From NCBI GenBank assembly GCA_900541175.1, contig UQIT01000019.1, forward strand, positions 1 to 40,274: a stretch of DNA of 40,274 nt, read 5' to 3'. A program made the position numbers and the translations under genes. The DNA is from an uncultured Collinsella sp. (GTDB taxonomy: Bacteria > Actinomycetota > Coriobacteriia > Coriobacteriales > Coriobacteriaceae). A model generated the notes under the pieces. It was not told the DNA's origin and did not search any database. It saw only the letters and a list, made by a program, of their open reading frames with translations. Shown piece by piece: positions 25,785-34,078 of the stretch; positions within the stretch are counted from its first letter, which is position 1; each line of letters starts with the position of its first letter.

Positions 25785-26366
25785 CTAGCGCCTCGCATGG
25801 GCGCCGATCGGCCGAGTCGCATGGCGCACCAGCGCCGCTGCCAGCAATACCAACAGCATCGCGGTGACATAGCCCGCAGCATCGAATCCTAAATCGATAA
25901 CGTCGAAATGCCTGCCAGGAACAAAGATCTTATGCACCTGATCGCCAACGGAGCAGGCGGCGCAAAAGAGCAATACGGGCACGCAACGGGAGCATACGCT
26001 CCACGGACGCCTGGAAAAGCAAACCACGACCACCGAGGCGAACAATCCGACGAAGAAAAACTCTACGGTATGGGCAACGCGACGGACGTTCGTGCCCACC
26101 CACATGCGAATGGAAGCAAGTCGGCCAGACCGTACATTCGAGGCAGCCGAATCGGTGCCCCCGGTCATTCCGTTCTCTGTCTGGGCTTCACCCGTGGCAT
26201 CAGCAGCCTGAACGCCCGTAGCCTGGCCCTCCACCACACGCGCGGTGGACTCGCTCAGCAACGACGTCTCCACCGCATTTTGCTCCGTCAGCACCCAGAT
26301 GCCCGCCAGCGTTGCAGCGAACAGAACGATCGCGGTCCATCCGATTATTTGTTTTATGCGCGCCAA
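25785..26366 (-). CDS. VanZ-like membrane protein
   Basis: This 193-residue membrane protein starts at TTG 26366, chosen because a perfect AAAGGAGG lies 7 nt upstream; no ATG competes. A first helix (IGWTAIVLFAATLAGIWVL) is followed by an 80-residue Ser/Thr/Gly-rich outer loop, then three helices. The VanZ hallmark is present: VGDQVHKIFVPGRHFDVIDLG, an acidic-Q...PGR...D pattern. VanZ proteins are linked to teicoplanin tolerance in enterococci but most chromosomal members have no known role. The long polar insert after the first helix varies between members. It is probably monocistronic. Confidence 0.82.
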   Translation of the reverse strand: MARIKQIIGWTAIVLFAATLAGIWVLTEQNAVETSLLSESTARVVEGQATGVQAADATGEAQTENGMTGGTDSAASNVRSGRLASIRMWVGTNVRRVAHTVEFFFVGLFASVVVVCFSRRPWSVCSRCVPVLLFCAACSVGDQVHKIFVPGRHFDVIDLGFDAAGYVTAMLLVLLAAALVRHATRPIGAHARR

Positions 26367-26470
26367 GGGCCAACCTCCTTTTTTGAATATCAGCGAGTGT
26401 AGCCCCAAATGACATCGTCACCATATCAAAATATGAATCGCAACAGGAAGCGACAAAGCGACGCAAACCC

Positions 26471-27076
26471 CTACCCTGCCTCGCGCATCCAGCGATCGAA
26501 CGTCCCCACGCACACGCCCAAGCACTTTGCTGCCTGGCTGCGGGTAATATCACCCGCCTCATAGCTATCGCGCACCAGCTCAAACTGAGGAGGGCACGGC
26601 TTACGAGGTCGACCGAAACGGACCCCTCGCGCCCGCGCCGCTGCAATTCCCTCCGCCTGGCGCCGATGGATATTCTCGCGCTCCACCTGCGCCACGTAGC
26701 TCAGCAGTTGCAGCACAATATCGGCAATCAGGGTGTTGGTCACATCCGGCGCGCCGCTGGCCCTAACGCGCGTGTCAAGCAATGGCATGTCCAACACCAC
26801 AATGGCAACCCCGAGCTCCTTGGTAATGCGTCGCCATTCCTCAAGAATCTCGGAGTAATTACGACCAAGTCGGTCGATAGAAAGCACCACCAGCACGTCC
26901 CCGTCTCCCAGGACGTGCAGCAGCTCGCGATAGCGCGGTCGATCGAAGTCCTTGCCGCTCGCATGGTCGGCATAAATATTCGCCGAGCCCACGCCATAGG
27001 CGCCCAGCGCATCCAGCTGCCGATTCAGATTCTGATCGCGCGAACTCACCCGCGCATAACCGTACACCGTCGCCAT
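26471..27076 (-). CDS. Small serine recombinase (resolvase/invertase family)
   Basis: This 201-residue enzyme starts at ATG 27076 with GGGGATGA upstream. It has the full small serine recombinase layout: YGYARVSSRDQN with nucleophile S11, then SIDRLGRN with the active-site arginines, a long E-helix region (LLSYVAQVERENIHRRQAEGI) and a C-terminal helix-turn-helix (ITRSQAAKCLGVCVGTFDRW). All catalytic residues are intact, so it could resolve or invert DNA. There is no transposase next to it. A 37-bp palindrome lies 20 nt upstream of the start and could be a binding site. The gene may be a remnant of a mobile element or a domesticated invertase. Confidence 0.9.
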   Translation of the reverse strand: MATVYGYARVSSRDQNLNRQLDALGAYGVGSANIYADHASGKDFDRPRYRELLHVLGDGDVLVVLSIDRLGRNYSEILEEWRRITKELGVAIVVLDMPLLDTRVRASGAPDVTNTLIADIVLQLLSYVAQVERENIHRRQAEGIAAARARGVRFGRPRKPCPPQFELVRDSYEAGDITRSQAAKCLGVCVGTFDRWMREAG

Positions 27077-27096
27077 CTCATCCCCGCTTTCTTGTA

Positions 27097-27133
27097 AACC
27101 TGCCAAAAAGGGACAGGTTTATTTTGGTAGGTT
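27097..27133. repeat. 37-bp palindrome, type 4, copy 1
   Basis: AACCTGCCAAAA (27097-27108) and TTTTGGTAGGTT (27122-27133) flank a 13-nt centre AGGGACAGGTTTA. The left AACCTG can also pair with CAGGTT in the centre, so two alternative foldings exist. It is 20 nt upstream of the recombinase start. Confidence 0.8.
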
Positions 27134-27200
27134 TTACCTCTCAAATAGCAGGTAAGCGGGCGGCCGAGCAGACGGCAAGGTAGTCACGATTCAAATGCGA

Positions 27201-27224
27201 AGGGCGGTCCCGAAAGGCCGCCCT
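27201..27224 (-). terminator. Terminator-like hairpin downstream of rnr
   Basis: GGGCGG and CCGCCC pair around 10 nt, 30 nt after the rnr stop. The T-run on the minus strand is poor, so termination may be weak or the hairpin may protect the mRNA end. Confidence 0.5.
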
Positions 27225-27253
27225 CCGCTCCCCCACCATGAGTCGGGATTTGG

Positions 27254-29389
27254 CTAATGGATAAGCTTAAAGTCCAAGTGCCCACGCGTGGTATTGACGC
27301 GCGAGACCTCGATAATCACGCGCTGGCCCAGCTCGTAACGAGTCCCCGTGTCGGCGCCCGTCAGCGTAAGCGCGTCCTCGTCGAACTCGAACCACTCGTT
27401 GCCCAGGCTCTTAATTGAAACCAGGCCCTCGACCTGTGTTAGGTCCAAGCGCACAAAGAGACCCATGCTGCTAACCCACGAGACGATTCCGGCATAGCGC
27501 TCGCCCAGACGGTCCTCATAGTACTGGGCAATCTTGATCTTTTGCGTCGCATGGCTGGCGGCATCTGCCGCGCGCTCGGCATCGCTGCATGCGCGGCAGA
27601 TCTGCGGCAGAATGCGCGGCAGCGACTCGCGCCCCTTGCCGATCAGCCGCGAGGTACGGACCAAGGCGTCCTTGCCGCCGAGCTGCTCATAGGCCAGCTG
27701 CAGCTTGAGTACGCGGTGCACCACCAGATCGGGGTAGCGACGGATGGGACTCGTAAAGTGGCAGTAGCACGGCGCGGCGAGCGCAAAGTGGCCCTCGTTG
27801 CGCGGCTTGTACAGCGCGCGCTGCATGCTGCGCAGAAGCAGCGTGTTGACGAGCGGTGCGTTGGCCGTACCGGCGGCAGCATCGACTGCAGCCTGCAGCT
27901 CATCGGGACTCCCCAGGGCAATACCGGCAGCACGGCGATCGTCGATGATGCCTAGCTGCGCCAGCGCAACGGCGGCACCGTGCAGGCTATCGGGGCTCGG
28001 ATCCTCATGCACGCGATAGCAGGCCTCGATATCACGGTCTGCCAGCCACTCTGCAACGCACTCGTTGGCGAGCAGCATGGCTTCCTCGATAAGCGACGTG
28101 GCACACGAACGCTCACGCGCCACAATCTGCACGGGTACTCCGTCCTCATCCAACAGAGCACGAATCTCGGCCGTGTCAAAATCGACTGAGCCGCGGGCGC
28201 GACGAATACGACGGCGAAGTTCGGCGAGTTCGTTGGCGGCGACAAGGAAATCGCCGAGGTCGACGTTGTAGCCGCGGGCAGCCTCCTCGCACGCAAGACC
28301 GCGCTCAAGCGCATCCTCGCGCGAGGCCTCAGCGGCCTCAACATCCTCGGCGGCGCCTTCCAGCACCGAATACTCAACCGCGCCGGCACGCACCAGCAGC
28401 GCCTCGGCACCGTCATAGTCCATACGCACACGCGAGCGAATCACGCTGGGGTACGGATCGTAATGCCGCACGCGGCCCTGCGCATCGAGTTCGATATCGA
28501 CGGTAAACGCAAGACGGTCCTCGTCAGGGCGAAGCGAGCACAGGTCACAGGACAGGCGTTCGGGCAGCATGGGAAGCACGCGATCGGCCAGATACACCGA
28601 TGTCGTGCGATGGCGAGCCTCAAGATCGATATGCCCGTCCCAAGCCACATAGTGTGAAACGTCGGCGATATGCACACCCAGCTTATAGCCGCCCTCGGGC
28701 GTGCGCTCCAGCGAAATGGCATCGTCAAAATCGCGCGCGTCGACCGGGTCGATCGTGATGACAAAGCGGTCGCGCAGATCGCGGCGGAGCGGGTCCTTAA
28801 GCGCCGCGGACACATCGAGCGAAAGCCCCTCGGCCTCGTCCAGCGCGGCCTCGGGATAGCTATCGGTATAGCCGTAACGCGCCATCACATATTGAACGCC
28901 CAAATCGGGCGCGTCATCTCCGCCAATGCGGCGTTCGATCGTCACAGTGCCCGATTCCAGGCGCGTCGGGTAGGTCAAAATGCGCGCGACAACGGCATCA
29001 CCCGGGTGGACGCCCAGACGATCCGCCGAGGCATCCTCGGGCAGAATGAAGAAGTCGGCCTTCAGGCGCGAATCGAGCGGCTCAATCACACCGAGCGGAC
29101 CGGCGGTCTGGTACGTGCCCACCACGCTTATAGCTGCGCGCTCAACCACGCCCTCGATCACGGCGCGACGCTCGCCATGCGGGCTGTTCTTAATGCTCAC
29201 GGCAACGGTATCGCCGTCCATGATCTCACGCTTACCACGGCCCATGACCTTGTAGTCGCCGTTTTCGGTTACAACGTAGGCGCTATGCTCATGGAGCTGC
29301 ACGCGCCCGGTCAGGCTCGGACGGCGTTCGCTGCGCACCGGCCCGCGCTTATTGCGAGCTCCACGCTTATGCTTGTTATTGCGCCCCAT
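27254..29389 (-). CDS. rnr: Ribonuclease R
   Basis: This 711-residue 3'-5' exoribonuclease of the RNB family digests structured RNA and acts with SmpB/tmRNA to remove non-stop mRNAs. The start at ATG 29389 has only GGGGGC as a ribosome-binding site. It opens with a short basic segment (KHKRGARNKRGPVR), then cold-shock domains (to about 200), the RNB domain with DPVDARDFDDA (D220, D222, D223 as metal ligands), the HFTSPIRRYPDLVVHR block and a final S1 domain (GIVSWVSSMGLFVRLDLTQ). It lacks the long Lys-rich tail of the E. coli protein. It is the only VacB/RNase II-type gene in the window and is monocistronic. Confidence 0.95.
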   Translation of the reverse strand: MGRNNKHKRGARNKRGPVRSERRPSLTGRVQLHEHSAYVVTENGDYKVMGRGKREIMDGDTVAVSIKNSPHGERRAVIEGVVERAAISVVGTYQTAGPLGVIEPLDSRLKADFFILPEDASADRLGVHPGDAVVARILTYPTRLESGTVTIERRIGGDDAPDLGVQYVMARYGYTDSYPEAALDEAEGLSLDVSAALKDPLRRDLRDRFVITIDPVDARDFDDAISLERTPEGGYKLGVHIADVSHYVAWDGHIDLEARHRTTSVYLADRVLPMLPERLSCDLCSLRPDEDRLAFTVDIELDAQGRVRHYDPYPSVIRSRVRMDYDGAEALLVRAGAVEYSVLEGAAEDVEAAEASREDALERGLACEEAARGYNVDLGDFLVAANELAELRRRIRRARGSVDFDTAEIRALLDEDGVPVQIVARERSCATSLIEEAMLLANECVAEWLADRDIEACYRVHEDPSPDSLHGAAVALAQLGIIDDRRAAGIALGSPDELQAAVDAAAGTANAPLVNTLLLRSMQRALYKPRNEGHFALAAPCYCHFTSPIRRYPDLVVHRVLKLQLAYEQLGGKDALVRTSRLIGKGRESLPRILPQICRACSDAERAADAASHATQKIKIAQYYEDRLGERYAGIVSWVSSMGLFVRLDLTQVEGLVSIKSLGNEWFEFDEDALTLTGADTGTRYELGQRVIIEVSRVNTTRGHLDFKLIH

Positions 29390-29465
29390 GGCGCCCCCTA
29401 ACTATCGATTGCGAACTCCAAAGAGTCTACCCAAATGATTCGCTTTCCTGCCGTCCCCTAGGGAT

Positions 29466-29500
29466 CAAAAAACGGGCCGCCCCATAAGAGACGACCCGTT
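29466..29500 (-). terminator. Intrinsic terminator of ftsEX
   Basis: On the minus strand AACGGG and CCCGTT pair, extended by weaker inner pairs, and are followed by six T. It lies about 25 nt after the ftsX stop. Confidence 0.85.
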
Positions 29501-29524
29501 GGAAGGGATGAATTCCAGGCATGC

Positions 29525-30445
29525 CTACACGCGCAGGTAGCGACGCATGGCGATGGCAGAACCAAAGAGACCGATAATCACGCCGACCAGAATCAGCGCA
29601 GCATAGGTCACCAGGTAGTACTGCATCGGCAGGGCAAACGACATCCAGCCGATGCTCTCCTGCAGACGCGGAATCATCAGATTGCGCAGCAGCTCCAGAA
29701 CGCCGATGGAAAGCAGCGAGCCCAAAATGGCCTGCAGTACGCCCTCGGTGATAAACGGGCCGCGAATGAAGCCGTTGCTGGCGCCAACCAGACGCATAAT
29801 CGCAATCTCACGACGACGCGCCGTGATGGATAGGCGAATCGTGTTGTTGATGAAGATGAAAGCGATAAAGGTCAGAAGGCCAACGAGCACCACGGCGGCG
29901 ATGCGGATGTAGTTGGTCACCTGGAACAGGCGGCTCACTTCCTCCTGACCGTACAGCACGCTCGCGTTGACGTCCCCGTCGTCCGCGATCTTCTGGAAAT
30001 CGGCATCCTTCTTGAGCTTCTCTGCCGTGCTCTCGACCTTGGACGGATCGTCCATCTCAATTGCAAACGAAGCCGGCAGCGGGTTCTGTCCATCAAGCGC
30101 GCTCATGGTGGCGTCGGCGTTGCCCGACATCTTGCTCGTATACTCGGCCAGCGCGTCGTCCTTGTCCTTATAGGTCACGGACCTGACGTTATTCCACGTC
30201 TTAAGTTCGGCCTCAAAAGCCTGAACATCGGCCTGATCGGCGTCATCGCTAATGAACGCGTTGATGACAACCTGATCCTCGACGGTGCCGATCACGGAGT
30301 TCAGCATCGCGGAGCCCATGATGAACAGGCCGATGATAAACAGCGAAAGGAAGATCGTGATGACGGCGCCGAGCGAGGTAGTCCAGTTACGGAAGAAGTG
30401 GCTGATTGCCTCTTTGAAGGAGTAGCCCACGTTAGTTGGTGCCAT
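29525..30445 (-). CDS. ftsX: Cell-division permease-like protein FtsX
   Basis: This 306-residue membrane partner of FtsE transmits ATP-driven movement to cell-wall hydrolases at the septum. ATG 30445 lies 14 nt inside the end of ftsE; GGGGAGG is 11 nt upstream of it. It has the FtsX layout: a short cytoplasmic start (YSFKEAISHFFRNWTTSLGA), helix 1, a large outer domain (about 55-180, with DDADQADVQAFEAELKTWNN), then three helices and a conserved RREIAIMRLVGASNGFIRGPF cytoplasmic loop. The length and topology are normal. It is translationally coupled to ftsE. Confidence 0.95.
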   Translation of the reverse strand: MAPTNVGYSFKEAISHFFRNWTTSLGAVITIFLSLFIIGLFIMGSAMLNSVIGTVEDQVVINAFISDDADQADVQAFEAELKTWNNVRSVTYKDKDDALAEYTSKMSGNADATMSALDGQNPLPASFAIEMDDPSKVESTAEKLKKDADFQKIADDGDVNASVLYGQEEVSRLFQVTNYIRIAAVVLVGLLTFIAFIFINNTIRLSITARRREIAIMRLVGASNGFIRGPFITEGVLQAILGSLLSIGVLELLRNLMIPRLQESIGWMSFALPMQYYLVTYAALILVGVIIGLFGSAIAMRRYLRV

Positions 30446-31652
30446 AGTTGCCGTAACCTCCCCTCTCCTGGTCGCGGATAACGTGGCCGCCCTCAAGGGC
30501 GATCACGCGACGGTGCATGCTATCGACCATCTCGCGGTCGTGCGTGGCGACGATCACGGTGGTGCCGGTGCGGTTAATACGCTCGAGCAGCTTCATGATG
30601 CCCAGCGAGATCGCCGGGTCGAGGTTACCCGTGGGCTCGTCGCAGATCAGCAGCGGCGGACGGTTGACCATAGCGCGGGCGACGGCAACGCGCTGCTGCT
30701 CGCCACCGGAAAGCTGGTCGGGCAGCGAGTCCATCTGATCGGCCAGACCGACCAGACGCAGCACCTCGGGCACTTGGCTGCGAATGACGCCCTTGGGCTT
30801 GCCGATGCACTGAAGGGCAAACGCCACGTTTTCGTAGGCGGTCTTTTGCGGCAGAAGCTTAAAGTCCTGGAACACGGCGCCAATCTGGCGGCGCAGGAAC
30901 GGAACCTTGCGGTTCTTGATCTTCATGAGATCCTGACCGGCAACCAGGATGCGGCCGCTCGTCGGCTTGACGTCGCGGTTGAGCGTCGACAGCAGCGTGG
31001 TCTTACCCGAACCGGAGTGACCGACCAGGAAGACGAACTCGCCCGGATAGATCTCGATGTTGATGTCGTCGAGTGCAGGCTTGTTGGGCTGTGCCGGATA
31101 GATCTTGGTGACATGCTCCATAAGGATAACGGGCTCGACACCGGCCTGCTTGGCCATCTTCTTGCGGCTGGCCTGCGGATCGATGGGCGCAAACACCGAT
31201 GTGAAATCGGGGTTGTTGAGCGCGTTATCGAGGCTTGCGACCTCGGCGGCCTGATCGCTCTCGACCACCGGGGCAGCAGGCTGAGTGGGGTCGGGAATAG
31301 CGGCAAAGAGACCGGACTGCGCAGGCTGAGGAGCCGGCGTCGCAGGGGCCAAGGGGTCGGGAATGCCGGCCATGGTAGGCTGCGGCGTGGCGGCGCCAGC
31401 CTGAGGCTGCTCCACGCGAGCGGTCACGGCCTGAACGGGCTCAAAACCCGCCGCGCCGGAAAGCGCGACATCGCTGGTGGGATTGTAGGCAAAGGGATCG
31501 GATGCCGGCTGTGCCTGATCTGCCGGCTGAGCGGGGGCCTGAGCAACAGGCTGGCCCTCTGAATCCGGAGTGGCGAAACGACTGCCCTGGACGCCTGCCT
31601 GCGTCTTGGGGGCATCATCGCCCGCACCGGAGGTACGGAAGTGGTTACCCAC
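30432..31652 (-). CDS. ftsE: Cell-division ATPase FtsE with a long N-terminal extension
   Basis: This ABC-type ATPase pairs with FtsX at the division site. Start is GTG 31652, with AAGGAG 5 nt upstream. The ABC domain covers about residues 175-400: Walker A GHSGSGKT at 211-218, Q-loop in FQDFKLLP, signature LSGGEQQR, Walker B LLICDEPTGN and the switch His in ATHDREM. The odd part is the first 170 residues, rich in Pro, Ala and Gln with no membrane segment (for example AQAPAQPADQAQPASDP); ordinary FtsE is about 225 residues and begins near the Walker A strand. The ribosome-binding site supports that the extension is made. It is probably disordered and could tether FtsE to other division proteins. 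Confidence 0.93.
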   Translation of the reverse strand: MGNHFRTSGAGDDAPKTQAGVQGSRFATPDSEGQPVAQAPAQPADQAQPASDPFAYNPTSDVALSGAAGFEPVQAVTARVEQPQAGAATPQPTMAGIPDPLAPATPAPQPAQSGLFAAIPDPTQPAAPVVESDQAAEVASLDNALNNPDFTSVFAPIDPQASRKKMAKQAGVEPVILMEHVTKIYPAQPNKPALDDINIEIYPGEFVFLVGHSGSGKTTLLSTLNRDVKPTSGRILVAGQDLMKIKNRKVPFLRRQIGAVFQDFKLLPQKTAYENVAFALQCIGKPKGVIRSQVPEVLRLVGLADQMDSLPDQLSGGEQQRVAVARAMVNRPPLLICDEPTGNLDPAISLGIMKLLERINRTGTTVIVATHDREMVDSMHRRVIALEGGHVIRDQERGGYGNYGTN

Positions 31653-31756
31653 TGGTGCTCCTTATCGTCGTGCGTTTAAACTACATGAGCGCTTTGTATT
31701 TTAGCAGCATTAGCTTTGCTGCACATAAGAAGCATGGCGTGCTTAGGGATCCCGTC

Positions 31757-31879
31757 GGCCGGGCACAGGGTTACTCTCCAAATCGTCCTCGGACTTGTCG
31801 GAGCCCCCGCTGCGCGCTTCGCGCGGCGGGGGCTCCTCCGTCCTGCGGAAAGATTTGGAGAGTAACCCTGTGCCCGGCC
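31757..31879. repeat. Nested 123-bp inverted repeat
   Basis: Perfect 28-nt outer arms (31757-31784 and 31852-31879; beginning GGCCGGGCACAGGGTTACTC) enclose an inner perfect 11-bp stem GGAGCCCCCGC/GCGGGGGCTCC at 31800-31810 and 31826-31836, with a GCGCGC-TTC-GCGCG tip. Perfect arms of this length suggest recent origin or strong constraint, such as a miniature mobile element. No flanking target duplication is obvious. Confidence 0.85.
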
Positions 31880-32016
31880 TGCAATAACTAAGGGGTCGCT
31901 GCGTTTTACTTGGGTGCAGCAGCGCTATGCTTGGGGGCTGAATTGCACTTGGCTGGGATGGGCCCGTTTCCCGGAGGAGGCCCTTGCTTGGTGCGGGCCT
32001 GTTTTGTTTGTTGCCG

Positions 32017-32052
32017 AAAAAACAGGGCGCCCTCTTTGGGGACGCCCCTGTT
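32017..32052 (-). terminator. Intrinsic terminator of the transketolase genes
   Basis: On the minus strand AACAGGGGCGTCCC and the complementary GGGCGCCCTGTT form a stem followed by six T, about 47 nt after the stop codon. Confidence 0.87.
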
Positions 32053-32098
32053 CTGGCTTGTATGTGGTTGTTGAGGCGATACTTTGCCTCGTCTTGTC

Positions 32099-33040
32099 CT
32101 AGGCCAAGAACTCCTTGGTGGTCGCCATGATGTTGGCGGCGTCCAGGCCGTACTTGTGCAGGAGCTCGGCACCCGGGCCGGACTCGCCGAAGGTGTCGTT
32201 GACGCCAATCTTCTTGAGCGGCGTCGGGCACTGCTCGCACAGGACGTCGGCAACGGCGCTGCCCAGGCCACCGATCACAGAGTGCTCCTCGACGGTCACG
32301 ACGTGGCCGGTCTTGGCGGCGCTCTTGACGATCAGGTCGGCATCGATGGGCTTGATGGTGTGCATGTTGATGACCTCGGCGTCGATGCCCTCGGCAGCGA
32401 GCTGCTCGGCGGCCTCGAGAGCCTCGCCGACCATCAGGCCGCAGGCGATGATGGTCACATCGGCGCCCTCGCGCATGACAATGCCCTTACCCAACTCGAA
32501 CTTGTAGGTCTCGGGGTCGTTGATAACCGGCGAGGCCAAACGGGCGAAGCGCATGTACACGGGGCCGTCGCACTCGTAGGCGGCGCGCGTCCCGGCACGG
32601 GCCTCCACATCGTCGGCGGGAACGATAACGGTCATGCCGGGGATGACGCGCATGAGGGCGATATCCTCGCAGCACTGGTGCGTGGCGCCATCCTCGCCCA
32701 CCGAGATACCGGCGTGCGTGGCACCGATCTTAACGTTAAGGTGCGGATAGCCGATGGAGTTGCGGACCTGCTCAAAGGCGCGGCCGGCGGCAAACATGGC
32801 AAAGCTGCTCGCGAAGGCGACGCGGCCGGTGGTTGCGATACCGGCGGCAACACCCATCAGGTTGCTCTCGGCGATGCCCACATCGAAGAAGCGGTCGGGG
32901 CAGGCGGCCTTAAACTTGCCGGTCTGCGTGGCGGCGGCCAGGTCGGCGTCGAGGACCACAAAGTCATCGTGCTCGTTGGCGAGCTCGACGAGGGCCTCGC
33001 CGTAGCTTACGCGCGTGGCGATTTTCTTGACGTCTGCCAT
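32099..33040 (-). CDS. Transketolase, C-terminal subunit
   Basis: This 313-residue protein forms the pyrimidine-binding and C-terminal domains of a split transketolase, which moves two-carbon units between pentose-phosphate sugars. ATG 33040 has GAGGAG 8 nt upstream, inside the end of the N-terminal subunit gene; only 1 nt lies between stop and start. Features are the FFDVGIAESNLMGVAAGIA block with the catalytic Glu, AMFAAGRAFEQVRNSIGYP, HAGISVGEDGATHQ and the C-terminal THTIKP-like MHTIKPID and VTVEEHSVIGGLGSAV. Split transketolases are common in Firmicutes and Actinobacteria. The two subunits must assemble for activity. Confidence 0.95.
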   Translation of the reverse strand: MADVKKIATRVSYGEALVELANEHDDFVVLDADLAAATQTGKFKAACPDRFFDVGIAESNLMGVAAGIATTGRVAFASSFAMFAAGRAFEQVRNSIGYPHLNVKIGATHAGISVGEDGATHQCCEDIALMRVIPGMTVIVPADDVEARAGTRAAYECDGPVYMRFARLASPVINDPETYKFELGKGIVMREGADVTIIACGLMVGEALEAAEQLAAEGIDAEVINMHTIKPIDADLIVKSAAKTGHVVTVEEHSVIGGLGSAVADVLCEQCPTPLKKIGVNDTFGESGPGAELLHKYGLDAANIMATTKEFLA

Positions 33041-33041
33041 C

Positions 33042-33872
33042 CTAGAGCTCCTCTCCGGCGGCCGTGAGCTCTGCCATGGCCTGCTCAAACTGTTCATCGT
33101 TGGGGGCCTTACCGTGCCAACCCACCTGGTTCTCCATAAAGGAGACGCCCTTGCCCTTCGTGGTCTCGGCGATAATGGCGGTCGGCTGACCCTTGGTGGC
33201 GCGGGCCTCGGCAAAGGCGGCGCGGATCTGGTCGAAGTCGTTGCCGTCGGCGAGCTCCACCACATGGAACTTGAAGGCGCGGAACTTGTCGGCGAGCGGC
33301 ATGGGGTCGTTGACCTCCTCGACGGGGCCATCGATCTGCAGGCCGTTATGGTCGACAATCACGCAGAGGTTGTCGAGCTGCTGGTTGCCGGCAAACATGG
33401 CGGCCTCCCAAACCTGGCCCTCCTCGCTCTCGCCATCGCCCAGCAGGGCGTACGTGCGGTAAGTATCGCCCCAGTGCTTGGCGGCAACCGCCATGCCCAC
33501 GGCGGCGGAGATGCCCTGGCCCAGCGAGCCGGTGGACATATCGACGCCCGGAGTGTCGTTCATGTTGGGATGGCCCTGCAGGTGGCTGCCGATGTGGCGC
33601 AGCGTCTCGAGATCCTCCTTGGGGAAGAATCCGCGCTCGGCGAGCACGGCGTACAGACCAGGCGCGCAGTGACCCTTGGAAAGCACGAAGCGATCGCGGT
33701 CGGCCTTGCGGGGGTCGGACGGGTCGACGTTCATTTCCTCAAAGTACAGATAGGTCATGATGTCGGCAGCGCCGAGCGAACCGCCCGGATGGCCGGACTT
33801 GGCAGCGTGCACGCCGGTGACGATGCCCTTCCTTACCTCGTTGGCAACCTTTTTGAGCTCTTCGTCGCTCAT
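33042..33872 (-). CDS. Transketolase, N-terminal subunit
   Basis: This 276-residue protein is the thiamine-diphosphate-binding half of a split transketolase. ATG 33872 has AAAGGAAGG upstream. It carries HAAKSGHPGGSLGAADIMTYLY, SKGHCAPGLYAVLAERG, the STGSLGQGISAAVGMA block and the diphosphate motif GDGESEEGQVWEAAMFAGN with the closing DHNGLQIDG. The length fits the subunit. It is the first gene of a two-gene unit with the C-terminal subunit. Roughly 200 AT-richer bases upstream hold its promoter; a CATAAT box near 33960 is the best -10, but weak. Confidence 0.95.
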   Translation of the reverse strand: MSDEELKKVANEVRKGIVTGVHAAKSGHPGGSLGAADIMTYLYFEEMNVDPSDPRKADRDRFVLSKGHCAPGLYAVLAERGFFPKEDLETLRHIGSHLQGHPNMNDTPGVDMSTGSLGQGISAAVGMAVAAKHWGDTYRTYALLGDGESEEGQVWEAAMFAGNQQLDNLCVIVDHNGLQIDGPVEEVNDPMPLADKFRAFKFHVVELADGNDFDQIRAAFAEARATKGQPTAIIAETTKGKGVSFMENQVGWHGKAPNDEQFEQAMAELTAAGEEL

Positions 33873-34078
33873 TGTGCCTTCCTTTCATCCTCATTAGACA
33901 AAATGCGCACGGCACCGAAGGTAATCCCAACACAGCCGCAATGCACGTACGTCATTCATTATGCTGGAAACTGATGGCTTTACCAGAGTTTTTATCATTA
34001 TTTGAACAATTTAGCAGGCAGAACCGCTGATGAAACGGTTTATCAATGTGAACGTCTTTTGGATGGAACGCGGTCGCC

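Larger units (their letters stand above)
31653..32098. other. Gene-free stretch between ftsE and the transketolase genes
   Basis: About 445 bases hold no supported gene. Structure seen: the nested 123-bp inverted repeat (31757-31879), a plus-strand hairpin AGGCCC...GGGCCT with a T-rich tail (31978-32009), and the transketolase terminator (32017-32052). The ftsE promoter is expected around 31670-31740 but is not clear. Confidence 0.55.

Noticed and set aside
26471..27253. Insertion sequence or transposon around the recombinase
   Set aside because: No transposase, no terminal inverted repeats bounding the gene and no target duplication were seen.
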